This document shows positions 33,376-41,858 of a DNA stretch of 56,329 nt, in pieces. The first letter of the stretch is position 1. Each line of letters starts with the position of its first letter. The notes beneath the pieces were generated by a model. That model saw only the letters and a program-made list of their open reading frames with translations, was not told the DNA's origin and did not search any database. Position numbers and translations under genes: made by a program. This DNA is from a candidate division WS1 bacterium. GTDB lineage: Bacteria > Armatimonadota > Zipacnadia > Zipacnadales > UBA5352. The stretch is from contig PXBW01000158.1 of assembly GCA_003566775.1 (NCBI GenBank), forward strand, positions 1-56,329. The letters are read 5' to 3'.

Positions 33376-34515
33376 ATGACCGGAAAAGAGCGCGTGATGG
33401 CAAGCTTCGAGGGCCGCGACTTCGACCGCGTCCCGATCTACTGCGCCGGGCTTTCCTGCCGCATCGCATCGCACGTGCTGGGCCGTGAAGCCTTCGTCGG
33501 CCACGGCATGCAGCGCTACCGTGAGAGCATCGCCCGCTGGGAGGGCTGGCTCGACGAGTTCGAGGAGCGAACCCGCCGGGATGTGCTTGAGGTCAGCGAG
33601 AGGCTCGATCTCGATCTCGTGAGGCCGGCCTACTGGCGTTACCCTCACGATCCCATCGAGCGCATCGACGAGCACACCTTCAGGTACGGGGATGAGGACG
33701 GCTACTGGTGGGTGAACCGCTTCTTCCCCGAGACCGAGCTTTTCCAGGAGGTCGATCGCGCGGATCGACCGGAGCCAACCATCGAGGACGTGCGTCGCGC
33801 CGCCGGGCAGATGGAGCAGCAGGCCGAGAGCGGCTCCGCGCCGACGCCGGAGAGCTTTCCCGATCTGCTGGCGGCGAAGGAGTTCTACGGCGAGCGGCGC
33901 GCGATTCCCGGCTCCGGCACCGGTGTGTCAATTCCGCGTGAGCGCCACTGGCTCGAGGCGATGGCGCTTGAGCCAGACACCGTTCGGCGCTATCTCGTGG
34001 CGCGGGCGAAGATCAACCGCCGTACGATCCCGGTGATGGCCGAGATGGGCCTGAAGATCCTCTTCGGCGGCGGGGACTTCGCGGGCAAGCACGGTCCGCT
34101 CTACGGCCCGAAGGCCTTCCATCACTGCATGCTGCCCGCGCTGCAGATAGTCTCCGGCTGCTGTGAGGAGCATGACACCTGGCACTTCTTCGCCAGCGAC
34201 GGGAATCTCTGGCCGGTGGCCGAGGACCTGTTCGTCAACTCAGGCGTGCATGGCTTCTACGAGATCGACATTCGCTGCGAGATGGACCTTGAGGTGTTGC
34301 GCGACACCTTCCCCCACCTGAGACTGTGCGGCGGCATCGCCTCGGAGACGCTGCACCAGGGGACGGTGGAGGAGGTTGTGGCAGAGACGCGAGATGCCCT
34401 CGACGTAGCGCGGCGGCGCGGGCGGATCGTGGTCGGCGTGTCGAACCAGGTGGTCGCGGCCACGCCCCTGGAGAACTTCGACGCGATGATGCAGACCCTT
34501 CACGATCAACCGTAG
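33376..34515 (+). CDS. Uroporphyrinogen decarboxylase (URO-D) superfamily protein
   Basis: The 379-residue protein starts at ATG 33376 (AGGGAGA upstream). MTGKERVMASFEGRDFDRVPI is the typical opening of URO-D-like proteins, and LRLCGGIASETLHQGTVEEVV matches the late family motif. It is probably not HemE itself, because the canonical PVWxMRQAGR substrate motif is absent. MtaA/CmuA-like corrinoid methyltransferases and many uncharacterised members have this form. HHCMLPALQIV and a Cys-Cys pair (SGCCEEHDTWHFF) are potential metal-binding features. It may act in demethylation of methoxylated compounds; this remains a guess. Confidence 0.78.
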   Translation: MTGKERVMASFEGRDFDRVPIYCAGLSCRIASHVLGREAFVGHGMQRYRESIARWEGWLDEFEERTRRDVLEVSERLDLDLVRPAYWRYPHDPIERIDEHTFRYGDEDGYWWVNRFFPETELFQEVDRADRPEPTIEDVRRAAGQMEQQAESGSAPTPESFPDLLAAKEFYGERRAIPGSGTGVSIPRERHWLEAMALEPDTVRRYLVARAKINRRTIPVMAEMGLKILFGGGDFAGKHGPLYGPKAFHHCMLPALQIVSGCCEEHDTWHFFASDGNLWPVAEDLFVNSGVHGFYEIDIRCEMDLEVLRDTFPHLRLCGGIASETLHQGTVEEVVAETRDALDVARRRGRIVVGVSNQVVAATPLENFDAMMQTLHDQP

Positions 34516-34578
34516 CGGCAGCTTTGACAGCCGCATGAGCAACGTCTGATCTGCGACTCTCCGAGCGCGGCGGCTCCT

Positions 34579-34815
34579 CTACCAGACTTCGTCGGTATCC
34601 TGCGAGGGAGCGGCCTTTACCACCACCACGTTCGCCGCTCGCGGACCCTTCGCGCTCTCCTCAATCTCGAACTCGACCTCGGAGCCCTCGCTCAGGCTGC
34701 GGTAGCCTTCCCCCGCAATCGCTGTGTAGTGCACGAACACGTCCTCGCCGTCTTCCTGCTCGATGAACCCGTAGCCCTTTGCGTCGTCGAACCACTTCAC
34801 GATCCCGGTCGGCAT
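34579..34815 (-). CDS. Cold-shock domain protein (CspA-like)
   Basis: The product has 78 residues from ATG 34815, nine bases after GGAGG. It is a single OB-fold cold-shock domain: [17 protein letters not shown] (RNP1) and DVFVHYTAI (RNP2), ending [19 protein letters not shown]. It binds single-stranded RNA or DNA as an RNA chaperone. A short acidic tail (QDTDEVW) follows the core. It has its own promoter with a ~64-nt leader. The longer ORF start is not supported. Confidence 0.95.
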   Translation of the reverse strand: MPTGIVKWFDDAKGYGFIEQEDGEDVFVHYTAIAGEGYRSLSEGSEVEFEIEESAKGPRAANVVVVKAAPSQDTDEVW

Positions 34816-34885
34816 AGTAAGCTGCCTCCATCCTGCGCCGATACGCCGGTGCATCAGACTGCCCCGGTCCGTGCAGTCGCCCTCA

Positions 34886-34913
34886 ATTATAACCGCGCAC
34901 AGGCAAAACGCAA
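34886..34913 (-). promoter_or_regulatory. Promoter TTGCGT-16-TATAAT for the cold-shock gene
   Basis: On the minus strand TTGCGT (34913-34908) and TATAAT (34891-34886) are 16 bp apart. Transcription should start near 34879 and leave ~64 nt of leader, enough for the temperature-responsive folding seen in many csp leaders. Confidence 0.65.
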
Positions 34914-34989
34914 GGAAGAACTCGGGACCTTCTCAGCCTTCCGGGCCGATGCTTCTGTGTCAACGCTGGTTCCTCCGGTTATCCTCCCA

Positions 34990-37317
34990 TCAGAGCGCTG
35001 TCTCGTCGTCGGTATCCCAGAAGAATTGGAAGAACTGGGCGATATTGTACTTGAAGCGGCCGCTGCGCAGGTTCACGAACATCAGCGGCGTGTCGATGCG
35101 GCCTGCGACACGCGATGTCTTATCGCCCCAGACCTTGCGGCGGATCCAACTCTCACGCGAAGCGCCCATGATCACGAGATCGAAGTCTCTCGCGTGCTCG
35201 ATGAGGGTCTCAACTACCTCACCGGTCTCGATGCGAATCCGGAAGCGGCGTTCGGGGCGACCGTTAGCAACCGTGGGCACCAAGGACCCGATATCGCGGG
35301 CTCTTAGCGATTGCACCAGCTCGCTGGCCCTTTCCGCCCGCTCACGTGAGCTGAGCTCCTCATCGACTACGTGCATCAGTTCGATGTACGCGTCCTCGTG
35401 CGCCGCCATTGACGCCGCGAATGGGGCGACGAGATGACCATGACTGGGATGCTGCACCGGGACCAGTATTCGCCTCGCAGGCAGGGTGACATCGCCACGC
35501 ACTACGACCACGTTTGCGTTGGCCTCTTTAACCACTCTGTCGATGTTGCTTCCCACGATGCTGCGGGGATCCGCACTTCTGCCACCACCCCATCCCATGA
35601 CAATGAAGTTGGCGCCGTAGTCCTCAACAGTGTCGATGATCCCCTCGGCGGCACGGCGCCCGATGCGCAGGATCAGGTGAGGCGTCATACTCATCTCCTC
35701 GGCGATATGCGCGGTCCTGTCCATTAGCGGCCGGGTCTCCTCGACGAAACCGTGCGATATGCTGACGGGGAGTTGATCGGGAACCGTAACCACATGCAGC
35801 AGAATCAACTCTCCCGGCTCGGTCTCGAGCAGAGATTTGGCCACCTTCAAAGGGCCGGTGATCTCCTCGTCCTCGCAGATGGGCAGCAGCACCGAGAAAC
35901 GCTCGTGATCGATTCCGAGCCGCTCCTCAGCCAGCACTGGCGTGATCTCCTCTTCACGTTCGAGCCTGTGCGAGTAAAGGGCGTAGATCGCATAGCCCAG
36001 TCCCAGCCAGCCGATAGTGACGTACCAGGCCAGTGGCGAGACACTAAAAAGCTTGCCCGCCAGTAGGAACTGCAGCGCGATGACGGCGATCGGGAGGTAG
36101 GGGAAGAAGGGCGAGAGGTAACCGTAGGCCAGCTTATCGCCGTATTTGCGACGAACCGTGATCGCCGCCACATTCACCTGCATGAAGACCAGCAGGAACA
36201 TGATGTTGGCAGCAGAAGCGACATCCTCGATAGCCGGGATGAATACCGCCATGCCCACAAGCAGAGCCCCCGAACACAGAAGCGCGATATGCGGAGTTCG
36301 TGTCTGCGGATGGACGGAGCCAAAGGAGGGTGGCAGATTGTGATCGCGCCCCATCGCGAATGACGCCCGCGTGGCGGCGTAGGTGGTGGCGTTGAGAGCG
36401 CTGGTCGTCGAGAACATCGCGCCCAGCGGAAGCAGAATGGAGCCGAGAGGTACGAACTGTTCACCAGCACGCAGGAGCCCGAGCACCCCGGCCTCACCAA
36501 GATACTGGTAGGTTGGCACACCTGTCGGTGAGACTACACCTCCTATCATACTGAGGCCGACGAAGATGTAAATGGGCACTACGATCAGCAGCGCGAGAAA
36601 GATCGCCCTCGGAACGTTCCGTCGCGGATCACGGACCTCTTCCCCAGCCTGAACGATGATCTCGAATCCCTCGAATGAGATGTAAGTGAGCCCCATCGCA
36701 GCCAGAACTCCGCTCCAGCCAGCAGGCGCAAATGGCTCGAACGACTGTAGCTGGGTTGGATCGCTGATGACTGTGGCAACACCGCTGAGAATGAAGATCA
36801 CGAGCACCCCTATGCCGGCGCTCGTGACAAGTAGACCCGTGGTTCCGGTCTCGGAGACCCCACGGTAGTTTATGTAGATGATCACGAGCGCAATTGCGGC
36901 CGCGACTATCTTCTGTGCGATGGGGATCGAGACCCCGCCGGGTAACATGCCGATACGCTCGAGAACTTCAACAAAGTACGTCGCGAAGCCGAGGCAATAG
37001 AGGCTGCCCGCGACTGCATGGGCGAACCATCCCATCCAACCCGAGAAGAAAGCGTTAGCCCCCGGAAGCCCCTGGCGCACCCAAACGTAGTAGCCGCCGG
37101 CGATCGGCATCGACGAGCCAAGCTCTGCATGGACCATCGCCGTGAGCAGGGTGATTACTCCGTTGAGCGCAAAGGCCACGATCAGCGCGGGACCGGCCGC
37201 TCCTGCGGCGATACCGGTGAGGACATATATTCCGGCGCATACCATACCGGCGACGCCGACCAACGTGAGTTGAAACAGATTGAGATCGCGACTTAGCTCC
37301 GTTGTTGCCTTGCGCAT
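34990..37317 (-). CDS. APC amino-acid permease fused to two universal-stress-protein domains (copy 1)
   Basis: The 775-residue protein starts at ATG 37317 (MRKATTELSRDL). The N-terminal ~440 residues have ~12 TM helices of the APC superfamily (GIYVLTGIAAGAAGPAL, GGYYVWVRQGLPG, GFEIIVQAGEEVRDPRRNVP). The C-terminal soluble half holds two USP domains, ~475-610 and ~617-760. The first has an ATP-loop-like run GWGGGRSADPRSIVGSN. The protein ends with an aromatic tail (FKYNIAQFFQFFW). It probably imports or exchanges amino acids or amines with USP-based regulation. The paralogue at 37939-40266 is very similar and, from the equivalent start, has the same length. Confidence 0.87.
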   Translation of the reverse strand: MRKATTELSRDLNLFQLTLVGVAGMVCAGIYVLTGIAAGAAGPALIVAFALNGVITLLTAMVHAELGSSMPIAGGYYVWVRQGLPGANAFFSGWMGWFAHAVAGSLYCLGFATYFVEVLERIGMLPGGVSIPIAQKIVAAAIALVIIYINYRGVSETGTTGLLVTSAGIGVLVIFILSGVATVISDPTQLQSFEPFAPAGWSGVLAAMGLTYISFEGFEIIVQAGEEVRDPRRNVPRAIFLALLIVVPIYIFVGLSMIGGVVSPTGVPTYQYLGEAGVLGLLRAGEQFVPLGSILLPLGAMFSTTSALNATTYAATRASFAMGRDHNLPPSFGSVHPQTRTPHIALLCSGALLVGMAVFIPAIEDVASAANIMFLLVFMQVNVAAITVRRKYGDKLAYGYLSPFFPYLPIAVIALQFLLAGKLFSVSPLAWYVTIGWLGLGYAIYALYSHRLEREEEITPVLAEERLGIDHERFSVLLPICEDEEITGPLKVAKSLLETEPGELILLHVVTVPDQLPVSISHGFVEETRPLMDRTAHIAEEMSMTPHLILRIGRRAAEGIIDTVEDYGANFIVMGWGGGRSADPRSIVGSNIDRVVKEANANVVVVRGDVTLPARRILVPVQHPSHGHLVAPFAASMAAHEDAYIELMHVVDEELSSRERAERASELVQSLRARDIGSLVPTVANGRPERRFRIRIETGEVVETLIEHARDFDLVIMGASRESWIRRKVWGDKTSRVAGRIDTPLMFVNLRSGRFKYNIAQFFQFFWDTDDETAL

Positions 37318-37417
37318 CTTACACAGCTTCTTCCCGAGATGCTCAGATAGCACACGTCTTTGTTTGTCCCAGAGAACCGGCTGCACGATCTCATTGCAGT
37401 GCCTGTGCGACTCCTGT

Positions 37418-37440
37418 CTCCTGAAGCTGATCTTCAGGAG
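37418..37440 (-). terminator. Perfect 9-bp hairpin between the two-TM gene and permease copy 1
   Basis: CTCCTGAAG/CTTCAGGAG with a 5-nt loop lies in the 252-bp gap 37318-37569. No T-tract follows on the minus strand. It could end the two-TM transcript or act as an operator upstream of permease copy 1. I see no convincing promoter in the rest of the gap. Confidence 0.5.
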
Positions 37441-37569
37441 TGGTGCCGGGAACGGAAGCGCGCGTTTTTCTCAGAACGTCACACCGTGGGTAAGCCAGGT
37501 TGCCGAGCTTTCAGAAGTCACGCATCATGATCGCAACAGCCAGGCGAAGAACAGTCGGAGGACTTACTG

Positions 37570-37917
37570 CTACTCGTCCTCGGTGGTGACGGACTCATCG
37601 AACGAGAAGTCATCTTCCTCAGCCACAGCGGGATGCTCCCGAAGAAATCTCTCACGCTCTGTCAGGAACTCCTCGGCCTGATCGTCCACGCCCTTTACGG
37701 AGATATGGGTAATCCAGGCCATGAAGAGCATGAAAAGGCCGGTGCCGATGAATGTTATCAGGCCGCCCCCGCCATAGTACATCATCCCCAGTGTGACTGC
37801 ACCAAAAAGCAGGCAGACAATGAGTTGAATGCGCTTCACGTTGGTGCTCAGATCGTGGATGCCCCATTCCTCTTCAGGAAGGACCACATTGTGCTTTTGC
37901 AGGTTCCTCAGCGACAT
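37570..37917 (-). CDS. Two-TM small membrane protein between the permease genes
   Basis: The 115-residue protein has a soluble N-terminus (LQKHNVVLPEEEWGIHDLSTN), two adjacent TM helices (LIVCLLFGAVTLGMMYY and LITFIGTGLFMLFMAWI) and an acidic tail. A ribosome-binding site GAGAGAGGTAA precedes the ATG. It starts 21 bp after permease copy 2, so it is co-transcribed with it. No family is recognised. Position between two permease-USP fusions suggests an accessory subunit. Confidence 0.7.
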   Translation of the reverse strand: MSLRNLQKHNVVLPEEEWGIHDLSTNVKRIQLIVCLLFGAVTLGMMYYGGGGLITFIGTGLFMLFMAWITHISVKGVDDQAEEFLTERERFLREHPAVAEEDDFSFDESVTTEDE

Positions 37918-37938
37918 GGCAGGTTACCTCTCTCCCCC

Positions 37939-40266
37939 TCAGAGCTCACTCTCGTCCTCGGTATCCCAGAAGAACTGGAAGAACTGCGAGACGTTGTACT
38001 TGAATCGGCCGCTGCGCAGGTTTAGAAGCATCAGGGGCGTGTCGATCTGACGGGCCACGCGCGAGGTCTTGTCGCCCCAGACTTTGCGACGGAACCAGCT
38101 TTCGCGCGAGGCGCCCATCATCACCAGATCGAAGCCCTTTGCGTGTTCGATCAGCTCGTTGACCACATCACCGGTTTCGATGCGAATGCGGAAGCGACGA
38201 TGAGGCCGTCCGCCGGCATCGACTGAATCATCGAGTTCTATGTCATGTTCCCTGAGCGACTCCAGCAGTTCGGAGGCTCGTTCAGCCCGCTGTCTTGAGG
38301 TAAGGTCCTCGCCGACCACGTGCACAAGCTCGATATATGCGTCGTCGTGAACCGCCATTGGAGCGGCGAGTGAGGCCACGAGGTGCCCGTGGCGGGGGTG
38401 CTGCACCGGCACCAGTATCCGCCGGGCGGGCAGGGCTACGTCCCCGCGCACAACCACGACATTGGCGTTGGCCTCCTTTACGATCCGGTCGATGTTGGTG
38501 CCAACCACGGTCTGCGGATCCCTGCTTTGCCCGCCCCAGCCCATGACCACGAAGTTCGCATTGTAGTCCTCGACCGTGTCGATGATGGCGTTAGCCGCTC
38601 GCCTCCCCACCCGCAGGACTATGTTGGGCGTCATCCCCATCTCTTCCGCGATATGAGTCGTGTGATCCATCAGCGGCCGGGTCTCCTCGACGAATTCGTG
38701 GCCGAGGCTCACCGGTATCTGACCGGGCACTGTCACTACGTGCAGGAGGATCAGCTCTCCCGGTTGGGTCTCGAGTATCGACTTCGCAACGTTAAGTAAA
38801 TTCTCGACGTTCTCGGGATTGGCGACCGGCACCAGCACCGAGAAGCGCTCGCGATCGACTCGGAGCCGCTCCTCGATCAGCACCGGAGTGACCTCCTCCT
38901 CGCGTTCGAGCTTGCGCGAGTAGAGTGCATAGATCACGTAGCCAAGGGCAAGCCACCCGATGGTGACGTACCAGGCGATGGGAGATACGTCGAATAGCTT
39001 TGCGGCGAGAGCAATCTGCAGGATGATGGCGAGGATTGGAAGATAGGGGAAGAACGGAACGAGATAGCCGTAGGCGAGCTTATCGCCGTACTTGCGGCGG
39101 ATAGTGATCGCCGCAACGTTTATCTGCATAAAGACCAGCAGGAACATGATGTTGGCGGCGGAGGCAACGTCCTCGATCGCCGGAATGAACACCGCCATCC
39201 CTATGAGCAGCGCACCGGAGCACAGGAGTGCGATATGCGGAGTTCGCGTCTTCGGATGGACTGAGCCGAAGGCCGGAGGCAGATTGTGATCGCGGCCCAT
39301 TGCGAAGGACGCTCGGGTCGCGGCGTAGATGGTTGCGTTGAGCGCGCTGGTCGTCGCAAAGATCGCTCCCACGGTCAGCAGGATGTACCCCAGTGGCATG
39401 AACTGTTCGCCCGCCTGCAGCAATCCGAGCACCCCCGCCTCGCCGAGCCACTGGTAAGTAGGCTCGCCTGTGGGGGGCGTGACTGCTCCGATCATGCAGA
39501 AGCCGACCAGCACATAGACGGGAACCACGACGAGCAAAGCGAGAAAGATGGCCTTGGGTAGATTGCGTCGCGGATCCCTGACCTCCTCGCCCGTCTGAAC
39601 GATGATCTCAAAGCCCTCGAAAGCGATGTATGTGAGCCCCATCGCCGCGAAAACCCCACTCCACCCTTCGGGAGCGAAAGGCTGGAATGACTGCAACTGT
39701 GTCGGATCACTCGCAATCGCGAACAGACCACTGACGACGAATAGTGCGAGCACGGTCGTCTGGCCGAGAGTGACGATGTTGCCCGCCTTCCCGGTCTCCG
39801 ATACACCGCGGTAGTTTATGTAGAGGAAGAGAAGGGCGATGAGTAGAGCTACCAGCTTCTCTGCAAGTGAGACTGATACCCCGGCGGGTAGCATCCCCAT
39901 GCGGTTGACCGCCTCAACTACGTAGGCCGAGAAGCCGAGAGCGTAGAGGCTGCCCGCCACCGCATGGGCAAACCAGCCCATCCATCCTGCGAAGAACGCG
40001 TTGCTGCCGGGCAATCCCTGGCGCACCCATACATAGTAGCCACCGGCCACCGGAATCGCCGAGCCGAGTTCGGCGTGGATCATCGCGGTCAGCAGCGTGA
40101 TCACGCCGTTGAGCGCGAACGCTACGATGAGTGCAGGACCGGCGGCACCGGCGGCGATCCCGGTGAGCACGAAGATGCCGGCCCCCACCATGGCAGCAAC
40201 ACCCACCATCGTGATGTCGAACAGGCCGAGGTCTCGACTGAGTTCGGTGGTTGGCTCTCGCTGCAT
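37939..40266 (-). CDS. APC amino-acid permease fused to two universal-stress-protein domains (copy 2)
   Basis: This protein has the same architecture and length (775 aa from ATG 40266, MQREPTTELSRDL) as copy 1, with most residues identical through the membrane part and both USP domains. The conserved tail here reads FKYNVSQFFQFFW. The first USP loop is GWGGQSRDPQTVVGTN. GTG 40365 is an alternative start that adds 33 residues and fits the promoter spacing better, but has a poor ribosome-binding site. I prefer 40266 by comparison with copy 1. A strong promoter lies upstream and the two-TM gene follows after 21 bp. Confidence 0.87.
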   Translation of the reverse strand: MQREPTTELSRDLGLFDITMVGVAAMVGAGIFVLTGIAAGAAGPALIVAFALNGVITLLTAMIHAELGSAIPVAGGYYVWVRQGLPGSNAFFAGWMGWFAHAVAGSLYALGFSAYVVEAVNRMGMLPAGVSVSLAEKLVALLIALLFLYINYRGVSETGKAGNIVTLGQTTVLALFVVSGLFAIASDPTQLQSFQPFAPEGWSGVFAAMGLTYIAFEGFEIIVQTGEEVRDPRRNLPKAIFLALLVVVPVYVLVGFCMIGAVTPPTGEPTYQWLGEAGVLGLLQAGEQFMPLGYILLTVGAIFATTSALNATIYAATRASFAMGRDHNLPPAFGSVHPKTRTPHIALLCSGALLIGMAVFIPAIEDVASAANIMFLLVFMQINVAAITIRRKYGDKLAYGYLVPFFPYLPILAIILQIALAAKLFDVSPIAWYVTIGWLALGYVIYALYSRKLEREEEVTPVLIEERLRVDRERFSVLVPVANPENVENLLNVAKSILETQPGELILLHVVTVPGQIPVSLGHEFVEETRPLMDHTTHIAEEMGMTPNIVLRVGRRAANAIIDTVEDYNANFVVMGWGGQSRDPQTVVGTNIDRIVKEANANVVVVRGDVALPARRILVPVQHPRHGHLVASLAAPMAVHDDAYIELVHVVGEDLTSRQRAERASELLESLREHDIELDDSVDAGGRPHRRFRIRIETGDVVNELIEHAKGFDLVMMGASRESWFRRKVWGDKTSRVARQIDTPLMLLNLRSGRFKYNVSQFFQFFWDTEDESEL

Positions 40267-40410
40267 TACTCTGAAATCTCCATCTTCATCGAATTGCAGG
40301 TGCCCTTCGCGCGTAAGCCGACGGAAGCGACGAGGAAACCACGGGTGGTACAGGTAAGCGACCACTGCTCCCTGCGGATATGGGGGAGAAACGGCCGCCT
40401 CGCTGCAGTC

Positions 40411-40439
40411 AATATACTCCTGTGCCTCCCGTGTGTCAA
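40411..40439 (-). promoter_or_regulatory. Strong promoter TTGACA-17-TATATT for the permease cluster
   Basis: On the minus strand a consensus TTGACA (40439-40434) is followed after 17 bp by TATATT (40416-40411). The predicted start is near 40404, leaving 138 nt before ATG 40266 or 39 nt before GTG 40365. Confidence 0.75.
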
Positions 40440-40441
40440 AT

Positions 40442-40747
40442 AACGGTTGGCACAGGCTCCCTCAGCGTCAGTCTCTTCTGCGACCGCCACCCGGTTAGTG
40501 TTGAGCGCCCCGGCGTGAGTTCGCATCAGGGGCTCATGGTTGATCCCCGGCTGCTGAGTAGCAGGCTCCGAGGGCGATCGCATGGGCCTCAAGGAACTCT
40601 GGAATTGCCCGCAGTGTTATACCATTTGAACGAGCAACCTGCTGATCCAGGATCAGGGTTGAATCAGCGAAGCATCGAAAGATGGATCTACGGGAGCGAA
40701 GCGGAGGTTTCCGGGTGGCCCCAACGCGATCCGCGCCGGGGGCGCCT
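40442..40747. other. Intergenic region between permease and foldase promoters
   Basis: This gap of ~300 bp holds no convincing gene; ORFs crossing it have low-complexity, Arg/Pro-rich translations. One feature stands out: a perfect 7-bp-arm palindrome CTGATCC-A-GGATCAG at 40642-40656, extended by AACC/GGTT. It could be an operator or hairpin serving either divergent promoter. Confidence 0.5.
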
Positions 40748-40775
40748 TTGAGTTTGTGCCACGTTGTGTTATACT
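40748..40775 (+). promoter_or_regulatory. Promoter TTGAGT-16-TATACT for the foldase-mazG-rqcP operon
   Basis: TTGAGT (40748-40753) and TATACT (40770-40775) are separated by 16 bp. The expected start near 40782 gives a ~50-nt leader with AAAGGGG before TTG 40833. Confidence 0.6.
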
Positions 40776-40832
40776 GATGACGAACTCATCATCGACGCAT
40801 CCTCCCGTCATCCGTGAAAGGGGCGCAGTTTT

Positions 40833-41819
40833 TTGACCTATCGCTATGTCACGATTGTGGCCATCGCTGTCGCTGTGATCGCCATGTTTGTCGGGTGTGC
40901 AAGCCCGCCGCTTGCGACGGTTGATGGTGTGCAGATAACGGAAGAAGAGTTCAACGAACGTCTGGTGAAGCATTTCGGTGAGGACATGCTTCGGGACATG
41001 ATCGATCGCGAGTTGTTCCGGAAAGCCGCGCAGGAGCGTGGCATCGAGGTCACCGAGGAGGAGCTTCAGGAAGAGTTGGAGCAGGCCGCGGCACAGTTCC
41101 CGTCCGAGGAGATGTTCGAGCAGTGGCTCGCCGATCGCCAGCTCACGCAGGAAGAGTGGGAAGAGCATGTGGAGATGGCGGTCCTGACTCGAAAGCTGGC
41201 GCTGCACGACATCGATCCGAGCGAGGAACAGTTGCGAGCGTTCTACGAGGAGCACCGCGAGCGTTTCCGGGAGCCTGCAATGGTCTCCTACAGCGAGATC
41301 GTGGTCTCGACACAGGAAGACGCTGACGAGGTTCTGGCACAACTGGAGGCCGGGGAGGCGAGCTTCGCCGATCTTGCCCGCCAGTATTCGATGTCTCCGT
41401 CAAGAGAGAGAGGCGGCGAGATCCCCGAGACGCCGATCGCGGCCATTCCGGTACCGGAGATAGCAGAGGCGGCTGAGACGGTGGAGGTCGGCGGAATCAG
41501 CGAGCCCTTCGAAGCCGGTGGCCAGTGGTACATCATTCGAGTCCGCGACCGGCAGGAGGAGCGGCAGATTGAGTGGGAGGCCGACAGAGATCAGATACTC
41601 GAGGCCTATCAGATGGCCAATGCCCGCTCGCTGCAGGAGATCCTCAGCGAGCAGATAGAGCAGACTAACGTCAATATCGTGGATCCGCGCTTCCAGGGTC
41701 TCGCGGAGGTCTATACCGCGATGCCGAGCGACATCCCCGGATTCGGCGTTGAAGAGGGCATGCCGATGCCCGAGGGAGCCGTTCCTGTCGAGCCTGAGGC
41801 ACCGCCGGTAGGCCAGTAA
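40833..41819 (+). CDS. PrsA/SurA-like peptidyl-prolyl isomerase lipoprotein
   Basis: The 328-residue export foldase starts at TTG 40833. The signal peptide ends in a lipobox (IAMFVGC), so it is anchored to the membrane outside the cytoplasm. A SurA_N-like chaperone region (VDGVQITEEEFNERLVKHFGEDMLRDMID) surrounds one parvulin-type rotamase domain at ~150-240: SYSEIVVSTQEDADEVLAQLE, FADLARQYSMSPS and GGISEPFEAGGQWYIIRV. A Pro/Met-rich tail follows. It likely helps fold the many secreted proteins encoded nearby. It is the first gene of an apparent operon with mazG and rqcP, an order resembling prsA-mazG-rqcP in Firmicutes. Confidence 0.9.
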   Translation: MTYRYVTIVAIAVAVIAMFVGCASPPLATVDGVQITEEEFNERLVKHFGEDMLRDMIDRELFRKAAQERGIEVTEEELQEELEQAAAQFPSEEMFEQWLADRQLTQEEWEEHVEMAVLTRKLALHDIDPSEEQLRAFYEEHRERFREPAMVSYSEIVVSTQEDADEVLAQLEAGEASFADLARQYSMSPSRERGGEIPETPIAAIPVPEIAEAAETVEVGGISEPFEAGGQWYIIRVRDRQEERQIEWEADRDQILEAYQMANARSLQEILSEQIEQTNVNIVDPRFQGLAEVYTAMPSDIPGFGVEEGMPMPEGAVPVEPEAPPVGQ

Positions 41820-41839
41820 GATCCGCCTGACGAAAGGTA

Positions 41840-41858
41840 CAGGGCAAGGCGTGCCCTG
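41840..41858 (+). promoter_or_regulatory. Hairpin abutting the mazG start codon
   Basis: CAGGGC (41840-41845) pairs with GCCCTG (41853-41858), ending one base before ATG 41859. The only SD-like sequence, AAGG, lies in the 7-nt loop. Folding would present or restrict the ribosome-binding site. Confidence 0.45.

Noticed and set aside
40600-40690. Possible tRNA near GGTTGAATC
   Set aside because: No cloverleaf arms could be assembled; the T-loop-like string lacks the TTC core and no acceptor stem matches.
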